The notes below the pieces were generated by a model that did no database searches, was not told the DNA's origin, and saw only the letters and a list, made by a program, of their open reading frames with translations. From positions 48,403 to 112,402 of the forward strand of contig NZ_BIMA01000007.1 in assembly GCF_004000845.1 (NCBI RefSeq): a stretch of DNA of 64,000 nucleotides, read 5' to 3'. Origin of the DNA: Paenibacillus koleovorans NBRC 103111. Lineage in GTDB: Bacteria > Bacillota > Bacilli > Paenibacillales > NBRC-103111. Shown here one piece after another: positions 33,906 through 42,643 of this stretch (positions are counted from its first letter, which is position 1; each line of letters begins with the position of its first letter). Both the position numbers and the translations under genes were made by a program.

Positions 33906-34845
33906 GCGCCGGCAAGTAGCAGATCGGAAGGGCCAGCAGCGAGCTGAGGACGTTGAACAGCGTCTGTGCGCGGGCGATTTGGCCGGATGGATCGCCGCTC
34001 AGCCATGCGGATGCCTCATGCAATAGCGGCAGCAGCGGGATGAAGAGCACGGCGCCGCCGGCGTTGAGCAAAGTATGCGACCAGGCGACGAATCGTCCGC
34101 TTCGGCTGCCGCCGATGCTGGCGATGAGCGCCGTGGCGCATGTGCCGACGTTGGAGCCGATGACGATGGCGATGCCGACTTCCACGGGAATCGCCTGCAC
34201 GGCGGCCAGCCCCATCGTCATCGCGATGACGGCGGCGCTGCTGTGGACGATCGCGGTGACGACCGCACCGGCGAGGACGCCCCACAGCACGCTCCGCTGC
34301 GCATGCTCGACGAACCACGTGAACAGGCCGCGTGATTGCAAGTCCGGGACCATCGTCTGCATGACGACGATGCCGAGCAGCACCGCAGCCAGTCCGCAGA
34401 TGGCCAGCGACAGGCAGCGGACGCTGTGCAGATAGCGGCGAAGCCGGAACGAACGGAATGGAGCGAGGACAAGGGTGCAAATCCATACCGCAGCAGCCGC
34501 GAGCAAGATGGGAAGGGAGTAATGGGAGATGTTCAGTCCCATCAGCTCCGTCGTCAGGCAGGACCCGATATTCGTGCCCAAGATGATCCCTAACGTACGG
34601 GGGAAGCTCATCAAGCCGGCGTTGACCAATCCGATACATAAGACAGTTATAGCGCTGCTGCTCTGGAGAACGGCGGTTACAGCGGTACCTATGAGCATAC
34701 CGCGGACCGGCGTGCGCGTGAACCGTTCCAGCAGCCTGGTGAGATAAGGGCCGGCCCATTGGTGCAGAGCCAACTCCATCACCTTCATGCCGGTCAGGAA
34801 CACACCCAGGCCAATGGCGAGCGGCAGCAGGACGGAATGAATCAT
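33868..34845 (-). CDS. Na/Pi cotransporter family protein (YqeW/NptA-like)
   Basis: A 325-residue membrane transporter with the duplicated Na/Pi symporter signature: TAVLQSSSAITVL in the first half and TAIVHSSAAVIAM in the second, each followed by GTNIGSCLTT or GSNVGTCATA. About eight transmembrane helices are visible. The C-terminal PhoU-like domain of longer members is missing. Bacillus yqeW, of the same type, also follows mtaB (yqeV), so this is an ancestral neighbour. AAGGAG precedes the ATG at 34845. The 3' end overlaps deoC convergently. Confidence 0.9.
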   Translation of the reverse strand: MIHSVLLPLAIGLGVFLTGMKVMELALHQWAGPYLTRLLERFTRTPVRGMLIGTAVTAVLQSSSAITVLCIGLVNAGLMSFPRTLGIILGTNIGSCLTTELMGLNISHYSLPILLAAAAVWICTLVLAPFRSFRLRRYLHSVRCLSLAICGLAAVLLGIVVMQTMVPDLQSRGLFTWFVEHAQRSVLWGVLAGAVVTAIVHSSAAVIAMTMGLAAVQAIPVEVGIAIVIGSNVGTCATALIASIGGSRSGRFVAWSHTLLNAGGAVLFIPLLPLLHEASAWLSGDPSGQIARAQTLFNVLSSLLALPICYLPALSNLQAPKRPRS

Positions 34846-34953
34846 AGTCGCTCCTTCGGGGACGAAATGGACGAACTTATCAAAGAATATGTGGCAGGGC
34901 AGACAGGCATGACAAGCAATTGATCAGGCCCGTTGTTACAGGGGGAGATCGGG

Positions 34954-36342
34954 ATGGCAAGCGTAGTGTTGGATCGGAAAAGAAAGAAGCGTTTGGAGCA
35001 AGGGCATCCCTGGATTTTTCAGAACGAAGTGGAACGGATCGAGGGCGAGTACGAGGCCGGCGATTTGGTGAACGTTGCGACGCATCAAGGTCAGGTATTA
35101 GCGACAGGGTATATCAATCCGGCTTCCCAGATCGTCGTCAGAATCGTGTCTTATACTTCGCTGGAATCAATGGATCGGGCCTTTTTCGTAGAGCGGCTCC
35201 AACGATGCTTGGAGCATCGAGAGCGATTCGTGGAAGGGACGAACGCCTATCGGCTTGTCTTCGGCGAGGCGGACTTTTTGCCGGGGCTGGTCGTTGACCG
35301 TTATGCGGATGTGCTCGTCGTCCAAATTTTGTCGCTCGGCATGGATCGCCGCCGCGAGGAGATCGTTGGTGCATTGATTGATGTGTTGCAGCCTGCAGGC
35401 ATTTACGAACGAAGCGACGTTCCTGTGCGCAAGCTGGAGGGTTTGGAGCTTCGGACCGGCGTGCTGTACGGGGATTGTCCGCGGTATGTGCGGATTATGG
35501 AGAACGGACTGGAATTGGAAGTGGATATTGTCGAAGGCCAGAAGACCGGTTATTTTTTTGACCAGCGAGAAAATCGTGCCTCTTTATCCAAGCTGATGCT
35601 AGGTTGGGGTAAGCGGAGCGGTGTCGAGCTTCGCGAAGTGGAGACGGAGCCTGAAGCGGGTAGTCGTGCGGCAGTCAGGAAAGCCCCTTTCAATACGAAC
35701 GGCAAGGAAGTCACATTCCCTTATTGGGACGGCGCCACGGTGCTGGAATGTTTCTCGCATACGGGCAGCTTTACGCTGCATGCTTGCAAGTATGGTGCCA
35801 AAAAAGTAACCTGCCTCGATATTTCCGAGCATGCGATTGATAGCGCGAGACGCAATGTGCAGCTGAATGGGTTCGAGGATCGGGTTGAGTTTGTGGTTGC
35901 GGATGCTTTCGATTATTTGAGACAGCAAGTGAGCGGGCTGGAGGAGCGGAAGTCGCGAGGAGCGGGGGAACAAACGAAGAAGGTTGACACGTCGAAGCCG
36001 ATCGGCAAGCAGGGTCGCACTTGGGATGTGGTCATTCTGGACCCGCCGGCGTTCGCCAAAACCAAAGGAGCGGTCGAGGCCGCTTGTCGAGGCTACAAGG
36101 AAATCAATCTAAGCGCGATGAAGCTGGTCAATGAGGGCGGGTACCTGGTGACGGCCAGCTGCTCGTATCATGTGAGGCCGGAGCTGTTCCTGGAGACGAT
36201 CCAGGCTGCCGCCGCCGATGCGAACAAAACGGTCCGGCTGATCGAGTTCAAGGGGGCGGGCAAAGATCACCCGCACATCCTTGGCGTCGACGAGGGAGAT
36301 TACTTGAAATTTGCGATCCTGCAGGTGCATGCCCGGCTTTAA
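34954..36342 (+). CDS. RlmI-like class I rRNA methyltransferase with PUA domain
   Basis: A 462-residue protein with an N-terminal PUA domain (about 1-75, RLEQGHPWIFQNEVERIEGE), the EEHEB-like linker, and a Rossmann methyltransferase. The latter has VLECFSHTGSFTLHA, TCLDISEHAIDSARRN and the catalytic-loop region VVILDPPAFAK, then TASCSYHV. This is the RlmI (23S rRNA m5C1962) architecture. Two poorly conserved inserts (around 225-265 and 330-355) make it longer than Escherichia coli RlmI (about 396 residues). ATG 34954 follows AGGGGGAGA. Confidence 0.88.
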   Translation: MASVVLDRKRKKRLEQGHPWIFQNEVERIEGEYEAGDLVNVATHQGQVLATGYINPASQIVVRIVSYTSLESMDRAFFVERLQRCLEHRERFVEGTNAYRLVFGEADFLPGLVVDRYADVLVVQILSLGMDRRREEIVGALIDVLQPAGIYERSDVPVRKLEGLELRTGVLYGDCPRYVRIMENGLELEVDIVEGQKTGYFFDQRENRASLSKLMLGWGKRSGVELREVETEPEAGSRAAVRKAPFNTNGKEVTFPYWDGATVLECFSHTGSFTLHACKYGAKKVTCLDISEHAIDSARRNVQLNGFEDRVEFVVADAFDYLRQQVSGLEERKSRGAGEQTKKVDTSKPIGKQGRTWDVVILDPPAFAKTKGAVEAACRGYKEINLSAMKLVNEGGYLVTASCSYHVRPELFLETIQAAAADANKTVRLIEFKGAGKDHPHILGVDEGDYLKFAILQVHARL

Positions 36343-36824
36343 GTGGTGATCACGATGAGATAGAAAACGGCATTCAACACGAAAGTGGCGGTCGCCGCAA
36401 TCCAGATTCCTCGGACGAGCGAGGGATCTTTTTTGTTAATAAGAATAATAGGAATGAGGTATAACCATTGAATCAGCCCGATGAACAAGTATGCGACCGG
36501 AATGAAAATCAACATCAGGTGAAGCAGGAACACGAGCCCGACGCCTTTCCAAACTTGCTTCCTGCTGCGGGAAACGATTGCGGCTTCTGGTTTGACAGTT
36601 GAAACGTTGGCAGGATTGGGCCTCGATGGCGGAGCTTGGCTCTTGCTCCCGTCCGATTCGCGGTCCAGTCTTTCGAACTCCGCTTGTCGAAGCCGCTCCA
36701 CGATGCTGCCTCGATCGGCAGTCCCGGAAGACGCTGCGCGTTCGTTTTTTTCAAGATGCTCCTCTTCCACAGGCGCATCAGGATGCGGAGCAAGTTCTCC
36801 ATCCTTGCGGTTGTCATCGGACAT
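36339..36824 (-). CDS. Small membrane protein of unknown function
   Basis: A 161-residue protein. The first 85 residues are hydrophilic and highly charged; the rest forms two or three transmembrane helices (about 92-125 and 138-160). I do not recognise the family. It converges on the methyltransferase gene, with which it shares four bases, and lies downstream of the aldo/keto reductase gene in the same orientation. ATG 36824 has a GAGGGGGA site. Confidence 0.6.
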   Translation of the reverse strand: MSDDNRKDGELAPHPDAPVEEEHLEKNERAASSGTADRGSIVERLRQAEFERLDRESDGSKSQAPPSRPNPANVSTVKPEAAIVSRSRKQVWKGVGLVFLLHLMLIFIPVAYLFIGLIQWLYLIPIILINKKDPSLVRGIWIAATATFVLNAVFYLIVITT

Positions 36825-36866
36825 ATGGGTCCCCCTCGTCTATTCGTTCCAAATGAAGCTCCGTAC

Positions 36867-37862
36867 TTACTTGCCGGTTCCGACGATGTCGTCGATGGCC
36901 CGCAGCTCGGCTTCACTGAATGTCAGATTGCTGAGCGCGGCTACGTTCTCCTCGATCTGAGAGACCCGGCTCGCGCCGATCAGCGCCGAAGTGACGCGTC
37001 CGCCCCGCAATACCCAAGCGAGCGACATTTGGGCCAGCGATTGTCCGCGTTCGGCAGCCAGCTCGTTAAGCGCACTGACTTTTGCCAGCTTGTCTTCCGT
37101 AATGTCCTTGCTCTTCAAGAAAGCGTTGCGGGAGGCGCGAGAATCATCCGGAATGCCTGTCAAATATTTGTTGGTCAGCACGCCTTGGGCAAGCGGGCAA
37201 AAAGCGATGCTGCCGATGCCCTCCTCGTCCAGTACATCCTGCAGGCCGTGCTCGATCCAACGGTTCAGCATGGAGTAGGAAGGCTGGTGAATCAAGAGCG
37301 GAGTGCCCAACTGCTTCATGATGGCCGAGGCTTTCGCCGTTTGTTCCGCCGAGTAGGAAGAGATCCCTACATAAAGCGCTTTGCCGGAGCGGACCAGGTG
37401 ATCGAGCGCGCTCATCGTTTCTTCCAGCGGCGTTTCCGGATCGGGACGGTGGGAGTAGAAAATGTCGACATATTCGAGTCCCATCCGCTTCAAGCTTTGA
37501 TCCATGCTGGAGATGAGGTATTTGCGGGAGCCCCAATCGCCGTATGGCCCCGGCCACATGTAGTAGCCTGCCTTAGTGGAGATGACGAGCTCGTCGCGGA
37601 ATGCTGCGAAATCGGCTTTCAGGATGCGGCCGAAATGTTCTTCGGCGGATCCTGGCGGGGGACCGTAATTGTTGGCCAGGTCGAAATGGGTGATGCCCAA
37701 ATCGAACGAGCGGATCAGCATGTCGCGCATGTTCGATTGACGGTCGATGCCGCCGAAATTATGCCATAGTCCGAGCGAGATCGCCGGCAGCTTCAAGCCG
37801 GATTTCCCGCAGCGGTTGTATTTCATCGAGTCGTAACGGTTGGATGACGGTAAATATGTCAA
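36867..37862 (-). CDS. Aldo/keto reductase (YghZ-like)
   Basis: A 331-residue NAD(P)H-dependent reductase of the AKR fold. The catalytic tetrad is visible as Asp and Tyr in THFDLANNYGPP, Lys in VISTKAGY and His in FYSHRPDP; the cofactor end reads ALIGASRVSQIEEN. The GPPPGSAEEHFGRILK context resembles YghZ, the L-glyceraldehyde-3-phosphate reductase of Escherichia coli, so detoxification of reactive aldehydes is likely. The TTG start at 37862 follows AAGGAGG at good spacing; an internal ATG twelve residues later is possible. Confidence 0.9.
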   Translation of the reverse strand: MTYLPSSNRYDSMKYNRCGKSGLKLPAISLGLWHNFGGIDRQSNMRDMLIRSFDLGITHFDLANNYGPPPGSAEEHFGRILKADFAAFRDELVISTKAGYYMWPGPYGDWGSRKYLISSMDQSLKRMGLEYVDIFYSHRPDPETPLEETMSALDHLVRSGKALYVGISSYSAEQTAKASAIMKQLGTPLLIHQPSYSMLNRWIEHGLQDVLDEEGIGSIAFCPLAQGVLTNKYLTGIPDDSRASRNAFLKSKDITEDKLAKVSALNELAAERGQSLAQMSLAWVLRGGRVTSALIGASRVSQIEENVAALSNLTFSEAELRAIDDIVGTGK

Positions 37863-38023
37863 TGGAAGAACCTCCTTCGAATTTGGGCTGCTACCTGTTC
37901 GTCCCCATCATAGCGGTAACGAGGGCTTGAATCAAGAGAAGAGAGGAAAATTTGCGTAATAGTTGAATTTCCCTTCGTCCCTTGACAGACAATGAGGTAT
38001 AATGGGAAAATAGTCCAGACAAA

Positions 38024-38037
38024 GGAACGTATGTTCT
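38024..38037. promoter_or_regulatory. LexA-like box upstream of the ABC exporter operon
   Basis: GGAACGTATGTTCT contains the perfect core GAAC-N4-GTTC and fits CGAACRNRYGTTYC at 12 of 14 positions. It lies about 20 bp downstream of a TATAAT (37998-38003) and 23 bp before the first gene. The -35 is not clear. Confidence 0.4.
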
Positions 38038-38060
38038 GATCGTTCGGAGGGTTGAAGTTT

Positions 38061-39818
38061 ATGAATTTCGTATCCAAATTATCATGGTTTTTCAGAGAAA
38101 GAGCAGCGCACTATGCGCTGGCGATCGGCGTGCTCATCCTGGTCAATCTGATGGCCGTCATTCCTCCCCGCATCATAGGCTCGGTCATCGACTCGATCCG
38201 CACGAGCACGCTGACAGCGGAGGAGCTCGGACGCACCGTTCTGTTCCTGGTCGGTTTAAGCGTGTTCGTCTATTTGTTGAATTTGGTGTGGGTCAATACG
38301 CTGTTCGGCAACTCAGCGGTGCTGGAGTCGGACTTGCGGTCGAAGCTGTTCCGCCACTTGCTGCGGATGACCCCGTCGTTCTTCCACCGCAACCGCACGG
38401 GCGACCTGATGGCGCTGGCGACGAACGACGTCGTCGCGATCAGCCAGACGGCCGGCTTCGGCGTGCTCACGCTGGTGAGTACGCTTGTCGGGACTTCGAT
38501 CGTGCTGGTGACGATGGTCGTCTTCATCGATTACAAGCTTATGCTGGCGGCTCTGATTCCTCTGCCCTTCCTGGCGATCGCCATCAACGTGCTCGGCAAA
38601 CGGATGCGGATGCGCTTCATGGAAGCGCAAGCCTCGTTCGGGCGAATGAACGATCATGCGGTAGAGTCGATCTCAGGCTTGCGCGTCCTGCGCTCCTATG
38701 TACAGGAGAGCCGGGATTTGCATGCCTTCGACCAGGTTACCGGCAATGTCATGGAGATGAACCGCAAGGTGGCCGTCGTCAACTCGTTGTTCCAGCCGGT
38801 TATTTCGACGATCGTCGGTGTGAGCTACGCCATCGGGATCGGGTACGGCTCTTACTTGGTATTTCACACCGAGCTGACGCTAGGCCAGCTGGTCTCGTTT
38901 AATATTTATTTGGGGATGCTCATCTGGCCGATGATATCCTTCGGTGAATTCATCAATATATTGCAGCGCGGCAGCGCATCCGCCGACCGTATGTATCAAT
39001 CATTCGCCCAGAAGGCGGACGTGAGCGAGTCCGAGAAGCCGCTTGCCGTGGACTTGCCAATCTCGATTGAATTCGAAGGACTGACGTTCCGGTATCCGAA
39101 CGCCGCTTCGGACAGTCTGAGCGATGTTGCGTTCCGGCTGAATCGTGGACAAACGCTCGGTATTGTCGGCCGGACCGGCAGCGGGAAGAGCACGCTGCTC
39201 AAGCAGCTTCTCCGCCAGTACCCGATCGAACAAAACAAACTGCTCCTGACCGGCGTGCCGATCGAGAGAATCAACCTGGACAAGTTGAAGAGCTGGATCG
39301 GGTATGTCCCTCAAGAGCATCTCCTGTTATCCAAGAGCATTCGCGAGAACATTATGCTGGGGATGGAGGGAGCGCCGCCGGAGCGGCTGGATGAGGCTGT
39401 GACGCTCGCTTCGCTGCGCGAGGATATCGCGCTGATGAAGGAAGGGCTCGACACAGTCATCGGCGAGTACGGCGTCATGCTGTCCGGCGGGCAGAAGCAG
39501 CGCGTGTCCATTGCCAGGGCAGTGCTGGCCGATCCTGAAATTCTAATTCTGGATGATGCGCTCTCCGCAGTCGATGCAAGGACGGAAGCGCGCATTCTGG
39601 AGAACATCCGTCGAGAACGCGCGGGCAAGACAACCCTTATCGCCACCCATCGTTTGTCTGCCGTGAGCCATGCGGATTTGATACTCGTGTTTGAGGACGG
39701 CCGCATCGCGGAGCGGGGAACGCATGAGCAACTGATGTCGCAAGGCGGCTGGTATAAGGAACAAGTCGAGCGGCAGCAGATGGAATCATCGCTCATGAGC
39801 GAGCTGGAGAAGGAGTGA
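38061..39818 (+). CDS. ABC exporter half-transporter, degenerate-site subunit (YheI/BmrC-like)
   Basis: A 585-residue type I ABC exporter: six transmembrane helices (about 1-310) fused to a nucleotide-binding domain with GRTGSGKST (Walker A), a Q-loop, LSGGQKQR and the Walker B ILILDDALSAVD. Asp replaces the usual catalytic Glu, as in the non-canonical site of heterodimeric exporters. With the next gene it forms a YheI/YheH (BmrCD)-type pair that exports drugs or lipids. ATG 38061 has GGAGGG nine bases upstream. Confidence 0.9.
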   Translation: MNFVSKLSWFFRERAAHYALAIGVLILVNLMAVIPPRIIGSVIDSIRTSTLTAEELGRTVLFLVGLSVFVYLLNLVWVNTLFGNSAVLESDLRSKLFRHLLRMTPSFFHRNRTGDLMALATNDVVAISQTAGFGVLTLVSTLVGTSIVLVTMVVFIDYKLMLAALIPLPFLAIAINVLGKRMRMRFMEAQASFGRMNDHAVESISGLRVLRSYVQESRDLHAFDQVTGNVMEMNRKVAVVNSLFQPVISTIVGVSYAIGIGYGSYLVFHTELTLGQLVSFNIYLGMLIWPMISFGEFINILQRGSASADRMYQSFAQKADVSESEKPLAVDLPISIEFEGLTFRYPNAASDSLSDVAFRLNRGQTLGIVGRTGSGKSTLLKQLLRQYPIEQNKLLLTGVPIERINLDKLKSWIGYVPQEHLLLSKSIRENIMLGMEGAPPERLDEAVTLASLREDIALMKEGLDTVIGEYGVMLSGGQKQRVSIARAVLADPEILILDDALSAVDARTEARILENIRRERAGKTTLIATHRLSAVSHADLILVFEDGRIAERGTHEQLMSQGGWYKEQVERQQMESSLMSELEKE

Positions 39819-39823
39819 GTGCG

Positions 39824-41836
39824 ATGGAATGGAAGGAACCCGAGAGTCAAGTGCCGATTGCCCGTCGGTTGACGAGCTACGCGCTGCAGTACAAGGGTCG
39901 AATCATAGCGGCTTTGTTGATCCTGGTGCTTGCTGTAGCTGCTCAGCTAGCCGGTCCGTATATCGCCAAAGAGATCATCGACAAACATATTCTCGCGATC
40001 GAGGAAACCTGGTACAAGACTGCTCCAGGCGAAGTTCCGACCGATACGAAGTTCGTCGAGTTTCAGGGGAGTGCCTATATCCGCGAGGATTGGCTGTCCG
40101 GAGAGCAGGCTGAAGCCGGCTGGCAAAAGGTGCAAATCCGCCAGCGGGACGATTTCTTTGTGTTGACCGATCCGTCGAACGGCTCCAATATAACGCTCGA
40201 CTCCGACAATGTGCTCGACTTTTATAGACATGACTTCGTACCGATCATGTGGCTCGTCGCGCTCTATGTGGGACTGCTTGCCGTATCCGGGGTGTTGACG
40301 TTCACCCAGTCTTATGTGCTGCAGACCGCTGCCTTGCGCATTGTTCAGAAGATGCGGATGGACATCATGAAGCATATTCATCGCATCCCGGTCCGATATT
40401 TCGACAATACGCCGATCGGCCAAGTCGTCTCGAGAATCGCCAACGATACAGAAGCGATTCGCGATCTGTACATGAGCTTCATGGCCACCTTTGTCGTCAG
40501 CGGCGTCAATTTGCTCGGCATCTATGTGGCCGTGGCGATATTGGATTGGAAGCTGTCTCTGCTGCTGCTCGCGTTTATCCCGTTTTTCTACTTCGTCATG
40601 AAGCTGCATCTCAAGTACGCCAAAGGCTATGTCACGATTATGCGCGCTCGGTTAAGCGATATGAACGCCATGTTGAACGAGACGATCAATGTGATGCCGA
40701 TCATCCAAGCGTTCCGGCGAGAGAAGAGCCGAAGCGATGAATTCGAAGCGCTGAACAAAGACCGCTATAGGAATCAGCGCAAGCAATTCCGGCTGTACTC
40801 GTTCTCGGCGAGAAATATCGTGGGTTTCGTCGGCAGTATTACGACTGCGATGGTCATCTGGTATTTCGGAGGTCAGTCGCTGCAGACGGCTATTTCGTTC
40901 GGGGTGTTCTATGCGTTCATCGATTACTTGGGCCGCGTCTTCCAGCCGATCATCGGGATTTTCGATCAGTTGACGAATGCTCAGCGTGCTTTCGTATCCG
41001 CGGAGCGGGTGTTCGCATTGCTCGACCAGCCTGGCGTCGAGATCGAGGACCATCCGACGGTCCCTCGGCCTCAGGGAAATGTCCGGTTCGAGCGTGTGAG
41101 CTTCGCCTATACCGGCGAAGATTATGTGTTGAACAATGTGAGCTTCGAGGCCAAACAAGGGGAAACGATCGCCATCGTCGGTCACACCGGCTCCGGCAAA
41201 AGCTCCATTATGAACCTGCTGCTTGGCTTTTATGAGCCGACCCGGGGCAACATCACGATAGACGGGCAAAATATCGCCAACATTTCCAAACAAGAGCTCC
41301 GGAGCCATATGGGGATCGTGCTGCAGGATCCTTTCTTGTTCACCGGCGATATCCGGTTCAACGTGGGGCTGTACGACGACAACATCTCGGAGGACGCGAT
41401 CCGGCAGGCACTGCGCGATGTCGGCGCCGAGTCGTTCGTGGAGAAGCTCCCGCAAGGGCTCCATGAGCCGGTCGTCGAACGCGGGAATACGTTGTCCGCC
41501 GGACAGCGGCAACTGATCTCATTTGCGAGAGCGTTGGCGTTCAACCCGGCCATTCTCATCCTGGACGAGGCGACGGCGAGCATCGACAGCGAAACCGAGC
41601 ATACGATCCAGCGAGCGCTGCATGTGCTGCGGGAGGGGCGCACGACGTTCGTCATCGCGCATCGGCTGTCCACGATCCGGGATGCGGACCGCATCCTCGT
41701 CCTGCACCGCGGCGAGATCGTCGAGAGCGGCACGCATGACGAGCTGATGACTGCCGAAGGCCGCTATCACAAGATGTACCGGCTTCAGAAGGGAGAAGGC
41801 TCCGCCCCGTCGACGCAGGCAGCTATAAAAGCATAA
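39824..41836 (+). CDS. ABC exporter half-transporter, canonical subunit (YheH/BmrD-like)
   Basis: A 670-residue partner of the preceding gene. The extra length comes from an extracytoplasmic insert of about 85 residues between the first two helices (WYKTAPGEVPTDTKF to LDFYRHD), typical of the YheH/BmrD subunit. The nucleotide-binding domain has GHTGSGKSS, LSAGQRQL with Ala in place of Gly, and Walker B ILILDEATAS with the catalytic Glu. ATG 39824 follows AAGGAG and lies five bases after the first subunit ends. The palindromic terminator at 41837-41872 ends the operon. Confidence 0.92.
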   Translation: MEWKEPESQVPIARRLTSYALQYKGRIIAALLILVLAVAAQLAGPYIAKEIIDKHILAIEETWYKTAPGEVPTDTKFVEFQGSAYIREDWLSGEQAEAGWQKVQIRQRDDFFVLTDPSNGSNITLDSDNVLDFYRHDFVPIMWLVALYVGLLAVSGVLTFTQSYVLQTAALRIVQKMRMDIMKHIHRIPVRYFDNTPIGQVVSRIANDTEAIRDLYMSFMATFVVSGVNLLGIYVAVAILDWKLSLLLLAFIPFFYFVMKLHLKYAKGYVTIMRARLSDMNAMLNETINVMPIIQAFRREKSRSDEFEALNKDRYRNQRKQFRLYSFSARNIVGFVGSITTAMVIWYFGGQSLQTAISFGVFYAFIDYLGRVFQPIIGIFDQLTNAQRAFVSAERVFALLDQPGVEIEDHPTVPRPQGNVRFERVSFAYTGEDYVLNNVSFEAKQGETIAIVGHTGSGKSSIMNLLLGFYEPTRGNITIDGQNIANISKQELRSHMGIVLQDPFLFTGDIRFNVGLYDDNISEDAIRQALRDVGAESFVEKLPQGLHEPVVERGNTLSAGQRQLISFARALAFNPAILILDEATASIDSETEHTIQRALHVLREGRTTFVIAHRLSTIRDADRILVLHRGEIVESGTHDELMTAEGRYHKMYRLQKGEGSAPSTQAAIKA

Positions 41837-41872
41837 AATAGGCCGGCAAGGGCGACCTTGCCGGCCTTATTC
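41837..41872. terminator. Bidirectional terminator after the ABC exporter operon
   Basis: AATAGGCCGGCAAGG and CCTTGCCGGCCTTATT pair over nearly their whole length around GCGA, with A/T tracts on both sides. Confidence 0.8.
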
Positions 41873-41916
41873 ATCCCGTCCAAGCGGCATCTATCTGTCC
41901 GATTGACCCATTTTTC

Positions 41917-42423
41917 TCATATCCAAAGCTGCAGTTGTTCCTTGATCGAGTCGAGGTGCAGGCGGCCTTTCTGCAAAACAGGCGTGGGCACCATTCGATT
42001 GTAGCGATTGATCATCGCATTGATCGCGCCAAGCTCCTCTTCTTCCTCAGAGCCGACTCGGGCTGTCCGGTCAAGCAACTCGACCAGCTTCCGGGTCCGA
42101 TCGCGGATTTGATGCTGGAGCTCCAGCCATGGAGGGAGGATATTGGCGTTTTTCAAAATCGAGTTCATCGGATCGCTGTCGGGCACGAGGATAGGCTTTC
42201 CTTTTCCCTTCAGCCCCTCCATGCCCCCGCCTCGCTCGAATTCCGCGTACGCTTCATCCATCCAATGAATGAGGCGACGTTCTCGCGCAATCGTCTCCGC
42301 CGTATCTTCGGAAACCGAGGTGTGGAGATTCGGTTGTCCATTTCCGACTGGAGAGATATCGGCTTTCACGACAATCACTTTCCCGTCGTTGTCCTTTCGT
42401 TTGCGGTACCATTTTTTCTCCAT
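41917..42423 (-). CDS. DUF1992 (DnaJ-homologue C28-type) domain protein
   Basis: A 168-residue protein with the DUF1992 core: WMDEAYAEFERGGGMEGL, KGKGKPILVPD, SILKNANILPPWLELQHQI, and a C-terminal MINRYNRMVPTPVLQK. Eukaryotic relatives are called DnaJ homologue subfamily C member 28, but there is no J domain here and the function is unknown. The ATG at 42423 has GGAGGAGGG upstream; an earlier in-frame start is rejected. Confidence 0.8.
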   Translation of the reverse strand: MEKKWYRKRKDNDGKVIVVKADISPVGNGQPNLHTSVSEDTAETIARERRLIHWMDEAYAEFERGGGMEGLKGKGKPILVPDSDPMNSILKNANILPPWLELQHQIRDRTRKLVELLDRTARVGSEEEEELGAINAMINRYNRMVPTPVLQKGRLHLDSIKEQLQLWI

Positions 42424-42585
42424 CGCTGCAAGCCCTCCTCTCCTAATACTGCTAGTATAAGCAATTCCAGTTCGCGAAAACGGCAATAATTGTGAGAAAA
42501 GAAAGACAATTCAAGGGGGAACACGACTCCTGTACATTTTGCGTGACGAAGGCGGAGAAAGTGTGCTAAACTTACTGTAGAAATC

Positions 42586-42603
42586 ATAGTAATCGATTAC
42601 TAT
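42586..42603. promoter_or_regulatory. 18-bp perfect palindrome, probable LacI-family operator
   Basis: ATAGTAATCGATTACTAT is a perfect dyad centred on CG, the hallmark of LacI/GalR-family operators. It lies about 40 bp before the oxidoreductase gene whose operon ends with a LacI-family regulator gene, so autoregulation is likely. Confidence 0.65.
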
Positions 42604-42643
42604 ACATTTTCTATTGGTTCTCTATGGAATGGAAGGTGATTCG

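Noticed and set aside
37982..38003. TTGACA followed by TATAAT upstream of the ABC exporter
   Set aside because: The two hexamers are only 10 bp apart, so they cannot form one sigma-A promoter; only the TATAAT may be used.
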